30,989 bases of DNA from Zopfochytrium polystomum (GCA_025765615.1 JAIVFJ010000501.1:1-30989), one strand, 5' to 3'; counted from the stretch's first letter, positions 18,487 to 29,049 are shown. Notes: a model not told the origin generated them from the sequence alone. Numbers and translations: made by a program.

Positions 18487-18748
18487 GACGAAATCCTCGC
18501 GCGCCGTCCCTCTCTCCGACATGCCCTGGGAGCGCTTCATCCTCGACCACAACCACAACGACAACGACGCCGCCGGCACCATAAACTCCCCGAGCCTCGG
18601 CGGCGTCACCGCCATGGACATCGCGTGCGACGCCCTCGCGTACTGGCGGCGCGCCGACCCATGGACCGACCTCGCCCATTTCGGCGCCCCGGGCCCGGCC
18701 CCGCTGAAACCCTCCCCCCGCGCCCGCGCCGTCGTCCTCCACCGCGTC
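18487..18748 (+). pseudogene. relic copy of the 3' part of the 5112-6572 F-box/ankyrin-like gene
   Basis: The plus strand encodes DMPWERFILDHNHNDNDAAG, then SLGGVTAMDIACDALAYWRR and FGAPGPAPLKPSPRARAVV, near-identical to codons of the minus-strand gene at 5112-6572. A 21-nt in-frame segment (ALADAVH in the parent) is missing. No F-box half, start or native stop is present. It begins about 68 nt beyond the Harbinger right end. Since its parent lies 12 kb away in the opposite orientation, it is a dispersed inverted fragment. Confidence 0.8.
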
Positions 18749-18852
18749 GTCGTCGCCAAGGCTCCAAAGTGTTTGCAGGATTTTGAGGAAGTAGCATTCG
18801 ACGTGTAGACAAATTACTTAATAGTTATTGCTTCATTTCTTTTCTTGTGCTG

Positions 18853-18920
18853 AGTATGTAGAGGCTCTGCTGTCGGACGCACTGCCTCAGCTCGACATTC
18901 TGGTATGGCAGCCTTGACCG
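18853..18920 (+). repeat. dispersed repeat shared with 30541-30608
   Basis: Starts AGTATGTAGAGGCTCTG and ends CAGCCTTGAC. The same roughly 68-nt block, with scattered substitutions, occurs in the same orientation at 30541-30608, directly before the reverse-transcriptase relic. It may be the 5' remnant of the same retroelement, or an unrelated dispersed repeat. Confidence 0.7.
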
Positions 18921-19607
18921 GCACCGCGACCACATCGACAAATACGTTTGCCCACGACGTCTGCAATTGTCGCCACAACCCCCTGTACTCACTCTCGCAT
19001 TTCCGCGCATGCTCTTGTACTCGCGGAGGAAAGGGCGGGACGTCAGCTGCTCATTTTGAAGATGAGAAAAAAGAATGACGACGAACGCTTGCCTTTGACG
19101 AAACCTGTGCGTGGAGGTGAGACAGATTTATTTATTTATTTATTTTTTTTTGTTTTTTTGGCCTTCCGTCTTCACAACCAACGACTTGAATAGCCTGCGC
19201 AGTCAGCTCGAGGGCCGGAACGCGAAGACAGCCGAGACACTCGACTCTGCACATACGCGTGTACGCAACATCCTTTTACCCTCGACACCTGTTCCACCGC
19301 CAAACACCCTCTAGTTCGATTCAAAGCAGCCATTTTTGCCATGGGGTTACAGGCGCATTGTCCACGAGACTTACGCACGAGTCTCCTTTGTGTTTTGGTC
19401 TCTCGGCACTGCCGAGAAGAGGGGGCCGGGGGGAGATGCCAGGACGTGGCGGTGTGTTACGCAGCGTTTCTCAGCACATGTTTGAATATTTTGTCAGACA
19501 ATCAACGTTTCAATTCAAAAACCTCTTCTTATTTCAGTGAGATTGCCGCAAGAAAATGAAACAAAATCAAGTGCAAGTCCTCCTGTTTTCACTCGCGAAC
19601 TACAAGC
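18921..19607. other. intergenic downstream of the dehydrogenase gene; nothing recognised
   Basis: Only short ORFs without domains. It lies downstream of the minus-strand SDR gene; I see no clear polyadenylation signal. Confidence 0.4.
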
Positions 19608-20339
19608 CTAGTACGAAAACGCCAGCCCCCCCGACGCGCCAATACTCTGTCCCGAGACCCAGCGGCTCTTTGGGTCCAGCAGGAACGCCACCGCCGCAGC
19701 AACCTGCTCCGGCTTCCCGACCTCCCCAAACGGTGTGACCTGCGCCGCCCTCTCCTCCATGCCCGGAGGCATCATGTCCGTCTTCGTCAGCCCCGGCAGC
19801 ACCGCGTTGACCCTGATCTTTCGCGGCCCAAGCTCGACGGCCAGCGCCCGCGTGTACGCGTCCATGGCCCCCTTCGACGCCGTGTACGTCGTGTGGTTCG
19901 GGAACGGCGCTCGAGTGATCGCGGACGAGATGTTGACGATGCTGCCTTCGTCTGGGATATGGGGCACCGCCACCGACGTGACATAGAGGAACGACAGCAC
20001 GTTGGCGGCGATGGTCCGCTCGATGGTCTCGGGGGGCGCGGTCACCGGTGCGGGCTCGAGGATCGCGGCGTTGTTGACCAGGCCCGTGATCTTGCCAAAG
20101 CGGGCGACGGTCTCGTTGATGAGCTTCGTTGCGCCGTCTGGGGTCGAGACGTCGGCTTGGATGGCGACGGCGTCGCCTGCGCCAAGCTGGTTGAGCTCCT
20201 TGATGAGCGCGTCGGCGGCGGCGGCGGAGGCTTTGTAGTTGACGACGACAGCGGTGGATTTGTCGGCCACTTGTTTGGCGATGGCGGCGCCGATTCCCTT
20301 GGCGGCGCCAGTGATGACGATGACACGATCAAAGGACAT
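19608..20339 (-). CDS. short-chain dehydrogenase/reductase (classical SDR)
   Basis: Single-exon 243-aa protein, the normal length for a classical SDR. Rossmann cofactor motif TGAAKGIG at residues 10-17, adenine-ring Asp in ADV (62-64), NNAA at 89-92, structural Asn 113, and catalytic Ser 138/139 with Tyr 152 and Lys 156 (YTASK). LPGLTKTDM and the C-terminal SGQSIGASGG are typical of the FabG-like group. It should oxidise or reduce an alcohol or keto substrate with NAD(P)H. The basic Lys 14 in the cofactor loop hints at NADP, but the substrate cannot be read from sequence. No signal peptide or membrane segment, so cytosolic. The absence of introns, unlike the transporters, is notable but not proof of transfer. 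A TATA box lies about 130 nt upstream. Confidence 0.95.
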   Translation of the reverse strand: MSFDRVIVITGAAKGIGAAIAKQVADKSTAVVVNYKASAAAADALIKELNQLGAGDAVAIQADVSTPDGATKLINETVARFGKITGLVNNAAILEPAPVTAPPETIERTIAANVLSFLYVTSVAVPHIPDEGSIVNISSAITRAPFPNHTTYTASKGAMDAYTRALAVELGPRKIRVNAVLPGLTKTDMMPPGMEERAAQVTPFGEVGKPEQVAAAVAFLLDPKSRWVSGQSIGASGGLAFSY

Positions 20340-20467
20340 ATTTGTTGAAGGGCTGCTGGGTGTGGTTGAAAAAGTTGGATTGAACGTTGGAGACGGGAGG
20401 GGTTAGGGCTCGCAATTGAAGGAAATTCACGGCGGTGATGAGTCCGTTTGTGGTGAAAGTCCTCCTG

Positions 20468-20476
20468 TTTTTTATA
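20468..20476 (-). promoter_or_regulatory. TATA box of the SDR gene
   Basis: The minus strand reads GGGTATAAAAAACAGG, about 130 nt before the ATG at 20339, leaving room for an ordinary leader of about 100 nt. Confidence 0.55.
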
Positions 20477-21244
20477 CCCGCGGTTGGAGTTGTAAGTGTC
20501 GCTCGCTGTTCATTTTCAGCCGACTCTCTTTCCGCCTGTCCGAGCGCCTCCCCCTTCCATATTTTTTTTCGTTCTTGTCGAAACCGCTTTCTGCGACAAA
20601 CAAAATTTTTTTTTATTGCATTGCTAATCAAGAGAGAGAGACGCGTTCGAAGAAGTCACCATTTTTTCTGGAGACGCTGGTGCGGCCGCATTACAAATTT
20701 TCCACGCTGCGGCCAGCGGGTGAGCGGGTGGACGGTTTTTCCGCGGTCCGCACCGGCGAAAACAGGCGCAGCATCGGCTCGCCTCACTCACGCCCGGACA
20801 GTTCCAAACCATATTTGTGCTCTACTGTCCTTTATCACATATTGCACTTCTGTAATTCTGAGGAGACTGCCAGTCCGTTTACATCTACTCGCAAGACAGG
20901 ACTGGACCCAAGTATACACCATACACGCTTCGGCCTGGCACCGTAGGCAGTTCTTGTTCGTTGCTTTTCCCCTGCTTGTCAACTTATTATTTGAAACAAC
21001 TCATTCGTCAGACCCTGGCCGCTTCCGAGATTGCAGGCCAGCCGTCCTCTTGCGTTTGTTTCAAAGCGGGAGGTAAGTGGGCCACCAACTGGCAAATCTC
21101 GTTTTGCCTTCTGCCTTGCCGATCAATTCCTTTGAAATTGAAAGGTGCAATGTTGGTGGAACGAAGCCAACAAAGAAAAATATAAAATAAAAAAAGATAG
21201 ACAGAGCGAGAGTGAGAAAGAATAAAATATTAATCATTTGAACC
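20477..21244. other. intergenic, nothing recognised
   Basis: Contains T-rich and A-rich runs and small ORFs on both strands without domains. No RNA gene was recognised. Confidence 0.4.
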
Positions 21245-22491
21245 CTCCATGAGGCTTTGGTCCAACACTTCTACGCGGCGTCCGCGATACCAGCGGGAGG
21301 GTGAAGAGCGAGGATGAGCCGGGTTACGCTGGATGGGAGCGTGTCGAGACAGGGGGCAGCGTGCGCGGGTGGTGCGGTGGGCGCCGCGGATGTGAGGAAT
21401 ACGTCGAGGGCAGAAGGCGCGGAGAACGGCCATCTGATGTTGGGGGGAAAGTATTCCAGCGAGACGATGAGCTTTTTTCTCCTCAATGTGTTCAAGCAGA
21501 AAGCAATGTTGTCCGGCCGGCAAACGAACCAAGCATCTCGCGTCGAGCGCGGTTATCTTTGCCAGCCTGGCGCGGAACTCCGCGTCGGAGTCGACGTCGG
21601 CACGAAACTCCCTTTGCGTGTGTCGCCACCCGTCCGACATGTTGCACAGCGAGCCCAAACCGAACTGAGAGGCAGCTATAGTGCCAGGATATTGCGCGGA
21701 GGGCCTTCGTCCCCCTTCGGTGCTGCGTGTCAGGGAACGAGTTTAGGAGAATGTTTAGACCCACGGCAAACGCCAAAGCAAACAAACAAAACAAACGCTA
21801 CTGGTTCCCCTGGACCACGCGCCAAAAAGCGGGACGAGCGCTTCCAGCAGGAGGGTCCCGACGCGCTGCTGCTGCTGCTGGGGCGGCGGCGAGCAGAGGC
21901 AAGGGAGGGCGCCAGGAAGAGCAGCGCGCCGGTGACGACGGCGACGACGAGCCTTCCACGGCGTTCGAGGTTCCAAAGATGCCGACGTTATTACCGACGC
22001 CAGTTTTTCCACGTCCCTTCCCCTTATCGAGACGTTGTCGTCGGTGGCCGCGATCAAGTACGTGACGTACTGGAGGGCGTATTCGTCGCGGCTGCCGCAG
22101 CAAAACACCGTCGGCTCTGTGGGTGACATCGCAGAGGTAGTCGCGCCCGCTGCTTGACGCAGAAGCTCTGCAGCGCCGGTCGCGTGGAAGTGGTGTTGAG
22201 ACTACCGTGGCGACCGAAGGTTGAAGCTGGAGTCGCAAGGACGACGGAGGTGGTCGACGCCGGGTTGACTTGGTCAGCGCCGGTGTATGAGGTGGTCACC
22301 GTTAAGTACGACGCGATGGTCTGCTGCGGCGACATGATGACGATGACCATGGAAATGACGAGCGCATAGACGTTCAGGCCCTCGCACGCTGTAAACCATT
22401 CTTTTACTTTGGTTTGGTTGATGGCCGCGAGAAGGCGAGCGTCATGTTGGAACGCTCGCGGAACTTGTTTTGCAACAACTGCCAAGAACAT
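21245..22491 (-). CDS. unresolved minus-strand gene or gene relic with a hydrophobic segment
   Basis: From an ATG at 22491 a frame runs about 145 codons with a hydrophobic stretch (YALVISMVIVIM) and a Ser/Thr-rich region (TASYLTVTTSYTGADQ). Further down the minus strand, coding-like pieces lie in different frames: SRDEYALQYVTYLIAATDD with DVEKLASVITSAS, then DSDAEFRARLAKITALDA, then NIAFCLNTLRRKKLIVSLEY with IRWPFSAPSALDVFLTSA. They could be exons of one membrane-associated protein, or a decayed gene, because I could not join them with confident splice sites. No known family is recognised. Confidence 0.25.
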
Positions 22492-22509
22492 GGCAGCCGG
22501 CCACTTCAA

Positions 22510-23081
22510 AGCCAGATGAAGTGACCAAACCCGACAATCCTGCTGCTACTTTTTTTTTACTTCTTCCTTTTTTACATCTGTGGCAGCCCGGATACTTTGA
22601 AGGATGGTGCTGAGGACCACGTTGCAGCGGACTGTGGAACTCTGTTTGAAGTCAACTGCTTTCCTCGTGAAGGGCCTGATTGCCCGCTCTTCTGTTTCCC
22701 GATGGCAGCCCTTTATTTGGTGTGGGATAGAGGGACAAACTGAGGGCGAAAATCACTGAGTAGGTAAAGATCAGCGCTTGGAGCCTATGGAGAAACAAAT
22801 AACGACTTTTTTTTATGGAACAATAAATCCTGCGTCGCGTTCACAGTTCCTCCTTTGAGGCGGAAAAAAAGATGAATCCCTGACTGCTTTGAGGAATAGC
22901 CCCTTTCCAACGTGCAGGGCTTTCGCCCAGGATAAATGGTTTCAAGGGCCGAGGGACGAAGGCAATGCGAAGGTCGCTCGGCATGTTTCCGCTTTAATCA
23001 TCGTCTCTTTGTAAGAAATAAACACGCTTTGTGGAAATACTACCAGTCAAAGAAAAAATAAATACTTTTAAGCAATCTTAA
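22510..23081. other. intergenic, nothing recognised
   Basis: No ORF of note and no RNA gene recognised. The T-rich stretch at its right end lies on the 3' side of the minus-strand tRNA-Met and provides its terminator. Confidence 0.45.
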
Positions 23082-23153
23082 TAGCAGCGGAACGTTTCGA
23101 TCGTTCGACCTTTGGGTTATGAGCCCAACGTGCTTCCACTACACTACGCTGCT
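23082..23153 (-). tRNA. initiator tRNA-Met, anticodon CAU, copy 1
   Basis: The cloverleaf has acceptor AGCAGCG/CGCTGCT with A1-U72, D arm GTGT/GCAC, anticodon stem TTGGG/CCCAA with three G-C pairs and loop CTCATAA, and T arm GAACG/CGTTC with loop ATCGAAA. A1-U72, the three G-C pairs and the A54/A60 T-loop are the identity marks of eukaryotic initiator tRNA. It is base-for-base identical to copy 2 at 26466-26537, but flanks differ. A T-rich terminator follows about 30 nt downstream on the minus strand. Confidence 0.96.
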
Positions 23154-23991
23154 GGCGGCTATGAAGTTTTTTATTTTAACTTAATTTAAAATAAATCATC
23201 CAAATTGGGATGAATCACCGAAATCAGCGCAACGCAACCCCGGAACACAACACGAACGAAAGTTCGGCAGATATTTGAAGTCATCCTCCAGACGAATCCA
23301 GATGAAATCGATTCGCGAGAGCTTCCCGGCTTAATGCTGGAGCAGAGATCAGAGCACCCAAATAAAATATATACCCCCAGTTGTATTACTCCTGTGAAGG
23401 ACCAAGCTCTGCATTTCCCCAAGTTGATTGGGACGCTGGACAAGAATACGAGAAAGCTTATCTTCGGGTTTGAAAAAACACCCGGCCCGCACTTGATAAA
23501 GAACAAGAGTGCGATCAGCTGAGTGTGCGAGCCACCCTCAGTCCAGAGTCGCACTGCCATGTGCCCGCGTTCTCGGCAAACCTTCCGCCAAACTGCAAAG
23601 TGTCAAGCAGGTTGTTCGATGATGTTGGCAACGCCTGACAAAGTACCCGTGGCTAAGGACTGCAGGACGCCATGGTGCGATTTTCTCCATCGAAAAATGT
23701 GGGTCTGCTCCTTTTTTTTAAAAATATCCAATCAAGGATTTGGTCGAAAATCCACGACCTTCCCCATTACGTTGCGGCTGGTTTGAAGTAGCTCCATTGT
23801 GTTTCTTTCAACACGTCCGGCCTCCAGTTTTGCGCCGACGCAGATGTGTCAGCTGCAGGGGTTCGGAGATACACTTGCAGGTGCGGCGCTGGTACAACAC
23901 CCTCTGTCAAAACACAGCTTCCCTGTAACGTTGTCGCACTCTAGCCGGCAACACGTTGGTCGTGTTGCTAGACTGACGGTGAAGACCCACC
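23154..23991. other. intergenic between tRNA-Met and tRNA-His; no gene recognised
   Basis: The minus strand has an open frame at 23186-23560 (with MAVRLWTEGG) vaguely like a WD40 strand, but too weak to call. Nothing else recognised. Confidence 0.35.
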
Positions 23992-24063
23992 GCTGTATTC
24001 GTATAGTGGTTAGTACGCCTCGTTGTGGCCGAGGAAACGGTGGTTCGATTCCACCATACAGCA
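23992..24063 (+). tRNA. tRNA-His, anticodon GUG
   Basis: Acceptor GCTGTAT/ATACAGC, D arm GTAT/GTAC, anticodon stem CCTCG/CGAGG with loop TTGTGGC (anticodon GTG) and T arm GGTGG/CCACC with loop TTCGATT; discriminator A24063. No intron. The G at position -1 required in tRNA-His is not encoded (C at 23991), so it must be added after transcription as in other eukaryotes. No T run follows within the first bases. Confidence 0.95.
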
Positions 24064-24698
24064 GTCATGCAGTAGATTGTTTAATTTAGAATGGCAATCA
24101 GGACTCGGACAATGAGAAGGAGTGAACCTCCGATCAACGTGTGCTTACATTCCTGTTCGTCATCCGTCGTTTGATTTATACGCACATTCGGAAACAACCA
24201 CATTACAACTGATCTCGCCATCGTTCCTGTTGAAATCTGGCAGCGAGACGAGCGAGACGGTGGTCGCGGAGGGCATGACAAGTCAAGACTGTGATCAACT
24301 TCTTTTTTTTTCTTCTCTATATCGATTGTCACACACAGGGGCATATTCCAACAGTTGCCACATCATCGACCAAAATTAAATGAAACCGGCAGAGATAACA
24401 CCCAAGGCCAAGGTCGAGTGCACCGAAGTGTTTCCTCCCCGTCAATTGTTGCATTTTATTTTATTTTTTGTAAAATTTCGGCACGCGGTCACTCGATACC
24501 CTCCTTTCTTCACGGGTTTTATTCAGTCCTGAGACGCGGCTTCGAATTAACGCTGGTCATTCACTAATTTTATAGCCACCTTCATGGGCCGATGCCTCAC
24601 TTCCGCCCACCATCGCTTCGAGTATAACGAGTCGCCAGCCGCGGCGTCTACTTCAAACGGAACACTATAACCTCTAACAAGCAGCCATTCAAGCACCG
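24064..24698. other. intergenic, nothing recognised
   Basis: Short ORFs only, plus a T-rich run near 24301-24312. Confidence 0.4.
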
Positions 24699-26192
24699 CT
24701 AAATTTTCCCACAAACCCGCTTCGTATTAAAGTTCTCAGGGATGTCGCCGCGCTCTGCACCGCGCGCTCTCCACCACTTGAGACTGTCTAGTGCTTCCTC
24801 TCGGCCACGTGTTTGTAGCCAGTTTGTTGGGACCGTGATCAAATCAAGCCAGGGCCTCTCCAGGTCCGCAGGGACTCCGAAGCGGTCGCTGACAGCACGG
24901 TCTAACATCTCGGCAAGCCACTCCATGATTTCGCGGTTGGACGCCTTCCTGGTGATGAATTCTCCGACATATTCACCACCATCATACGTCAGCGCATGGC
25001 GGTTGGGTCTCCACCAGTCGTACAATTCCTCCTTTACGGATGCGATCGTAAGCGGACAAACGAAGCGGTCGGACATATCCGCTTGTTTTGAACCAATCCA
25101 GAATCCAGGAGCTCCACCTGTAGCCAGTTGCTTGCCTCTTTTACAACGAACGCAGCATTGTCCGGGTCCAGTGGATGGCCTATCCTCTTAGATCCCACCA
25201 GAACTGGCGAAAGTCCACGCAGCCTCCTGTCGCGGCTTCCTGCAAGCTGTTGCTGTCTGGACAGCTGAGATCACACCAGGACCGAGTGGTGCTTCGTGTA
25301 AACTACTTCCCCAAAGATATCAGCCGAGCCTCGCAGGAGCTCCTCAAACAATCGAGGACGCGGATCTGACCATTGTTGGAAGCCGATTGAGACGAGGGCT
25401 CGAGAGAGGAATTGACATTGTGTACAGGAGCCTCGTCTGCTGCTTCCCTCTTTCGCAGGTGTGCCAACTGCAAAGTGTCGTCGGTGTAGTCCAACATCCG
25501 AAGCCGGTCTGCCTCCAAATCAGCCTCTTTATCCAGCCATTCCAGAGCCTCGGCGCGATTCGCCTCTGCTGCCTCCAGAGCCCATTTTTCTATGGTAGAG
25601 AAGCACCCTGGCTTGTGGCGGCGGCACCACCCCAGGACATTGACATGATCGCCAAGGAAGGCGGGATGGAGGACGTTCTGGACGGTCGCAAAGTTGCTGT
25701 CTGTCTCGCCGGGACGTGGCCAACGGTCCATCCACCAATCAAGGACTGCGGTGTGGCCGTTCTGGGCAGCAAGATGGAAGGCATTTTGATGGAGGCCGAC
25801 TGTGCTCGTTAGACATTCCGAGTAATCAGAGAAGTTGGAGATTTCGTATGATAATGTGCCACCACTCGACGCGCAGGGGCAGCGGCGGCTGCGACGACAT
25901 GGCCGGGGCTTGTGGCAGTCACGAACGGCGACGTATCGACTTCAACAGCGCAGAGAACCCAGAGTAGCTAATCGCGCCTCGATGGATCCGTTTGGCTCGG
26001 TCGCCGAGCGCAAGCGGAAGTTCAGAAGATCGACAAGACCGCGGCGAGAGGCGTTTTGCATGGAGGCAGAGTCTGGCATAGAGGTCGTGCGGCTCGATGC
26101 GCAGGAGAGTGGCCTGACGGAAGCGGACAGGGCCAGGGAGGTGCCTTAGAATCTCGTCGATTGCGGTGGTGGGACTATTGGTGCGTGAAAAC
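24699..26192 (-). pseudogene. decayed ankyrin-type gene related to the 7496-8974 protein
   Basis: Coding pieces in order on the minus strand. An exon begins after acceptor TTCTTTCAG (26193) with TAIDEILRHLPGPVRFRQAT, an F-box-like helix. A long frame (about 25880-25303) holds AFHLAAQNGHTAVLDWWMD, HVNVLGWCRRHKPG and SASNNGQIRVLDCLRSS. A final frame (25106-24699) holds ELYDWWRPNRHALTY, NREIMEWLAEM and LDSLKWWRARG. These are the same repeats as in the 7496-8974 protein. At 25095-25108 a 7-bp tandem duplication (AATCCAG twice, plus strand) breaks the frame: removing one copy joins VELLDWFKTSGY. The frame behind it then changes again before the last segment. The 5' end is not found. It may retain function only if extra introns rescue the frame. 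Confidence 0.55.
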
Positions 26193-26226
26193 CTGAAAGA
26201 AGAAGGAAAGGTTGATTTTGAAGCCT
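26175..26226 (+). repeat. short repeat shared with 27080-27117
   Basis: ACTATTGGTGCGTG and TTTGAAGCCTGC recur in the same order and orientation at 27080-27117, where the middle part is shorter. It overlaps the 5' region of the decayed ankyrin gene, so the second site may be a trace of a duplicated 5' end. Confidence 0.5.
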
Positions 26227-26465
26227 GCTTTTGCAAGAACAAGAGACACAGGGGGATCACGATTGAAAACTCGAAATCTTGAAAGCGATTACATTGTAAA
26301 AACTTGAAATCGATTGCATGTAAAAAACAAAGTGGTATTACAGTAATAACCAACGAAAGGGATGCCTTTCAGTTTCACGATCTGTGGTTCGGGGCTCGTG
26401 GTTCAGGGCTAATTCTGATGATTCACATTTCAGTTAATAAACCTTTTGATTCCTGATACACCATC

Positions 26466-26537
26466 AGCAGCGTAGTGTAGTGGAAGCACGTTGGGCTCAT
26501 AACCCAAAGGTCGAACGATCGAAACGTTCCGCTGCTA
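26466..26537 (+). tRNA. initiator tRNA-Met, anticodon CAU, copy 2
   Basis: Identical over all 72 nt to copy 1 on the opposite strand, with the same initiator marks. The immediate 3' flank (AAAACCTTGACC) lacks a T run; the first TTTT is about 40 nt downstream. Flanks on neither side match copy 1. Confidence 0.96.
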
Positions 26538-27299
26538 AAAACCTTGACCTTTCGAGGTGGAAGTCATCCTTTGCGCGTTTTCAAAACCTTGACAGGTGGA
26601 CATTACACAACCCTTTCGCCAAATCGGCAGAGTCTAAAGCGATCATGCTGATATCTGCCAAAAACGCCACCTCTCTCTCTTTCCCAACGAAAAAACACGC
26701 AGGCTCCGCGAAAGACTCTTACCTTTCGGGGTTGGTGCAGTGCGGCCACAACCACCGGCACCCCCGGGGTAATACACCGAGAAAAATCCCTTGGCTTGAT
26801 CTATCGAAGCAAGAATCGCACCAAACATTTTTCCGAATGCTTCCTCGCTGGCACGAATGTTGTTCTTGATGCGTTTTTTATACTTTACCCCCCTAACGCG
26901 GCGCCTTCGAAACGGGGTGGCAGGGTGGCTGAAGTGGGATCGGCCAGCCGCCTCCAACGAACCCCTCCAACCCAATCGACACCTCCCTCCGCAAACCAGC
27001 AACAGGGGGGGAAAAAGTAAATCCTGAAACAAACAACGACATAGAAGCCACAACAACATTTCTCGATTTTTGGCAAGAGCAACTATTGGTGCGTGTAATC
27101 CTGAATTTGAAGCCTGCGCACAGTCTTCCTTACCGACAGCCTCCCTCCACGTCAGTTGAAGAGTCATTGGAGACACCTACGCGAATCACCTCGAACCGGG
27201 GTCGTCAAGGACAGTGTTGCAGTACTCAATATACGACCGGTGTCCGGCGGCGGGTTTGTGTTTGCGATGATCGATTTTCTGGATGGTAATACAAACACT
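26538..27299. other. intergenic, no confident gene
   Basis: A 177-codon minus-strand frame (27176-26643) and opposing plus-strand frames show no domain. The region carries the short repeat at 27080-27117. Confidence 0.35.
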
Positions 27300-28976
27300 C
27301 CATGTTTGAGCTGGACCAGATGAGGGAGGGTGTTACACGGTGTGGTTCTTGTGGAGGATGTCTGGCATCACGCTGAAGGATGCTGGGACATTCGCTGTGG
27401 CTGCGTCCTGAAGAACGGAACGTCCACCAGCTTTCCCCTTTCTGGGTGACGCCGTCAACGCTGAAGGCACCGCGATCCTCACAGCGGAGCTTGACAGGGG
27501 AGCGGTGCAGCTGTGGGACTTCCCAACGACGCCGCGAGAATGCGAGCTGATCTTGCACGGCGGACAGGAGTCTTTTCAAACCTTTGGCTGGATCGGAACT
27601 TTCATTATCTCTACATGCCGCCATGGGGCAAAACTGTGGAATGGAGCCACTGGTGCCTTGCTTGAGAATCTGCCTTTTGCCGACTGTTGTGGAGCACGAA
27701 CGACTGGAAACTCTTTTCGCTTTTGGCGGGAGGCTCAATCCGCATCTGGAGCCCAAAGACGACTGGGGGATGGAAACGTGCCAGGCAATCCCAACAACGA
27801 GCAACCCGGAGCTCTTCTTGCCGATGGCAAGCCAGTCACAGTAAAGTGGCCCAGGGGCGGCGTTTCTGTGTGGATTGAGACTGGCGACCAAGAAGAGCCA
27901 CCATCACTTTGGAAGAAGAGAGTTTCTTTGATCTTCAAAGCTTCAAATGAGCAAATCAAGATGTGGGATTATTCCTTCAGGGAGTGTACGCAGCTTCCAG
28001 GAGCCTGCATCGAAGTTTGGGTTCCCGCGAGTGGATAGCACCACCATCTTCATTTCTGATGCTGTGAGTAGAGAGAGGGATTGAGAGCCATCGAGTTTAC
28101 AGTGATTCATTTCCAAACTGCTTGTCCATTTTCTGTTCTCAAAAGTGAACAGAAAGGTTCAAATTGAGCGAATCAAGGTGTGGGATATTCCTTCTGGGAG
28201 TGTACGCTGCTTCCAAGAGCCTGCATTGAGGGATCCCGCGTGTGGACGGGACCGCTATCCAAATTTTTGATACTGTGAGTAGAGAGACGGAGCGAGAGCC
28301 ATCCAGCTTACGACGATTGATTTCCAAATTGCTCATCCATTTTCCATCGCTTTCTCCCGTAGAGTGAGCAAGTCGCGACTGTCCTCAATTTTGGAGATGG
28401 AATCCCCTTCGCAAATCACTTCTGAGTGTGTGTTGCAATTGACGCAAGATAAATACATCTCAAGGAACTTGAATTGACCACTGGACCGCGGTGGGACGTG
28501 GCGAGAATCACTTCTTAATTATTCCTTCGTTTCTTTCTTGTGGTGGAAGTCTCGATGCATTCGAGAGCTCGCCAGAGCCACAAAGCTATGAGGAAGTGGC
28601 GTCGACTGAATGTTGCGGTGTGGAGATGACCCTTCCGGTTGACGTGTTCAAGTGGTCGAGGGAAACTGTGACGGATCGTCCTGCTCATCTTGGACTCAAA
28701 CTCGGTCCGCATCGGCCTCGACACTGTGCAGGACACCGCAACGGGACCGTCGGTGATCAAATTCAGCTCATCACAGTCCCGCACCGCCCCATTGACTGTG
28801 GCCGTGTCCGTAAGCCGATAATTACCGCGGCGATGCTCGCTGTCTCTTCTCCCCGTGTTCATTTCGCCCATTCCTCAGACCACACGAAGCAAAAGAAATA
28901 TACTGAGTCTCAGTGGGGTCCAATCGGACGATCGCGATGGGTTCCTCGTTCTCAGAGTCAGAAACTTCTCTCATAA
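27300..28976 (+). pseudogene. WD40-like beta-propeller gene, degraded, extending into arm B
   Basis: WD40-like blades appear in order on the plus strand: WDIRCGCVLKNG (about 27390), AILTAELDRGAVQLWDFPTT (about 27470-27530), TFIISTCRHGAKLWNGATGA (about 27600-27660), LLAGGSIRIWSPKTTGG (about 27720), VTVKWPRGGVSVW (about 27840) and EQIKMW (about 27950). Then comes a tandem duplicate of the last exon and intron. The 3' part lies inside arm B up to the stop at 28976. The blades change frame at least twice between 27660 and 27790, and a 3-nt loss marks GGVSVWIETG, so it is probably a pseudogene, although unrecognised introns could explain part. WD40 propellers are protein-binding platforms, often partners of F-box proteins. 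It converges with the F-box/ankyrin gene of arm B. Confidence 0.55.
27942..28366 (+). repeat. tandem duplication of a WD40 exon-intron unit
   Basis: Two units of about 200 nt, 27942-28144 and 28158-28366. Each begins TTCAAAT(T)GAGC, encodes a KMW/KVW blade with SGSVRCFQEPA-like sequence, and passes a GTGAGTAGAGAGA donor-like site. Each then runs into TTTCCAAA(C/T)TGCT(T/C)(G/A)TCC. The units have diverged. A third related copy is the fragment at about 5120-5271. Confidence 0.7.
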
Positions 28977-29049
28977 GTGAATAGAAAGGCGATTTATTTT
29001 GGTGGGTAATTAGGCCTTCTGAAATCGACAATGAAAGCACCTCATCAGG

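Noticed and set aside
19608..20339. Bacterial horizontal transfer of the SDR gene
   Set aside because: Intronless and FabG-like, but classical SDRs of this kind are common in fungi, it has a eukaryotic TATA context, and composition matches neighbours; a phylogeny would be needed.
23186..23560. Minus-strand frame with a WD40-like MAVRLWTEGG
   Set aside because: A single weak strand-like motif and no second blade in register; noted only in the intergenic entry.
26370..26415. GTGGTTCGGGGCTCGTGGTTCAGGG as a tRNA T arm
   Set aside because: No acceptor, D or anticodon arm can be built around it; it is short internal repetition.
26643..27176. 177-codon minus-strand ORF with a hydrophobic run
   Set aside because: No domain, no conserved partner in the window and overlapping ORFs on the other strand; too weak to annotate as a gene.
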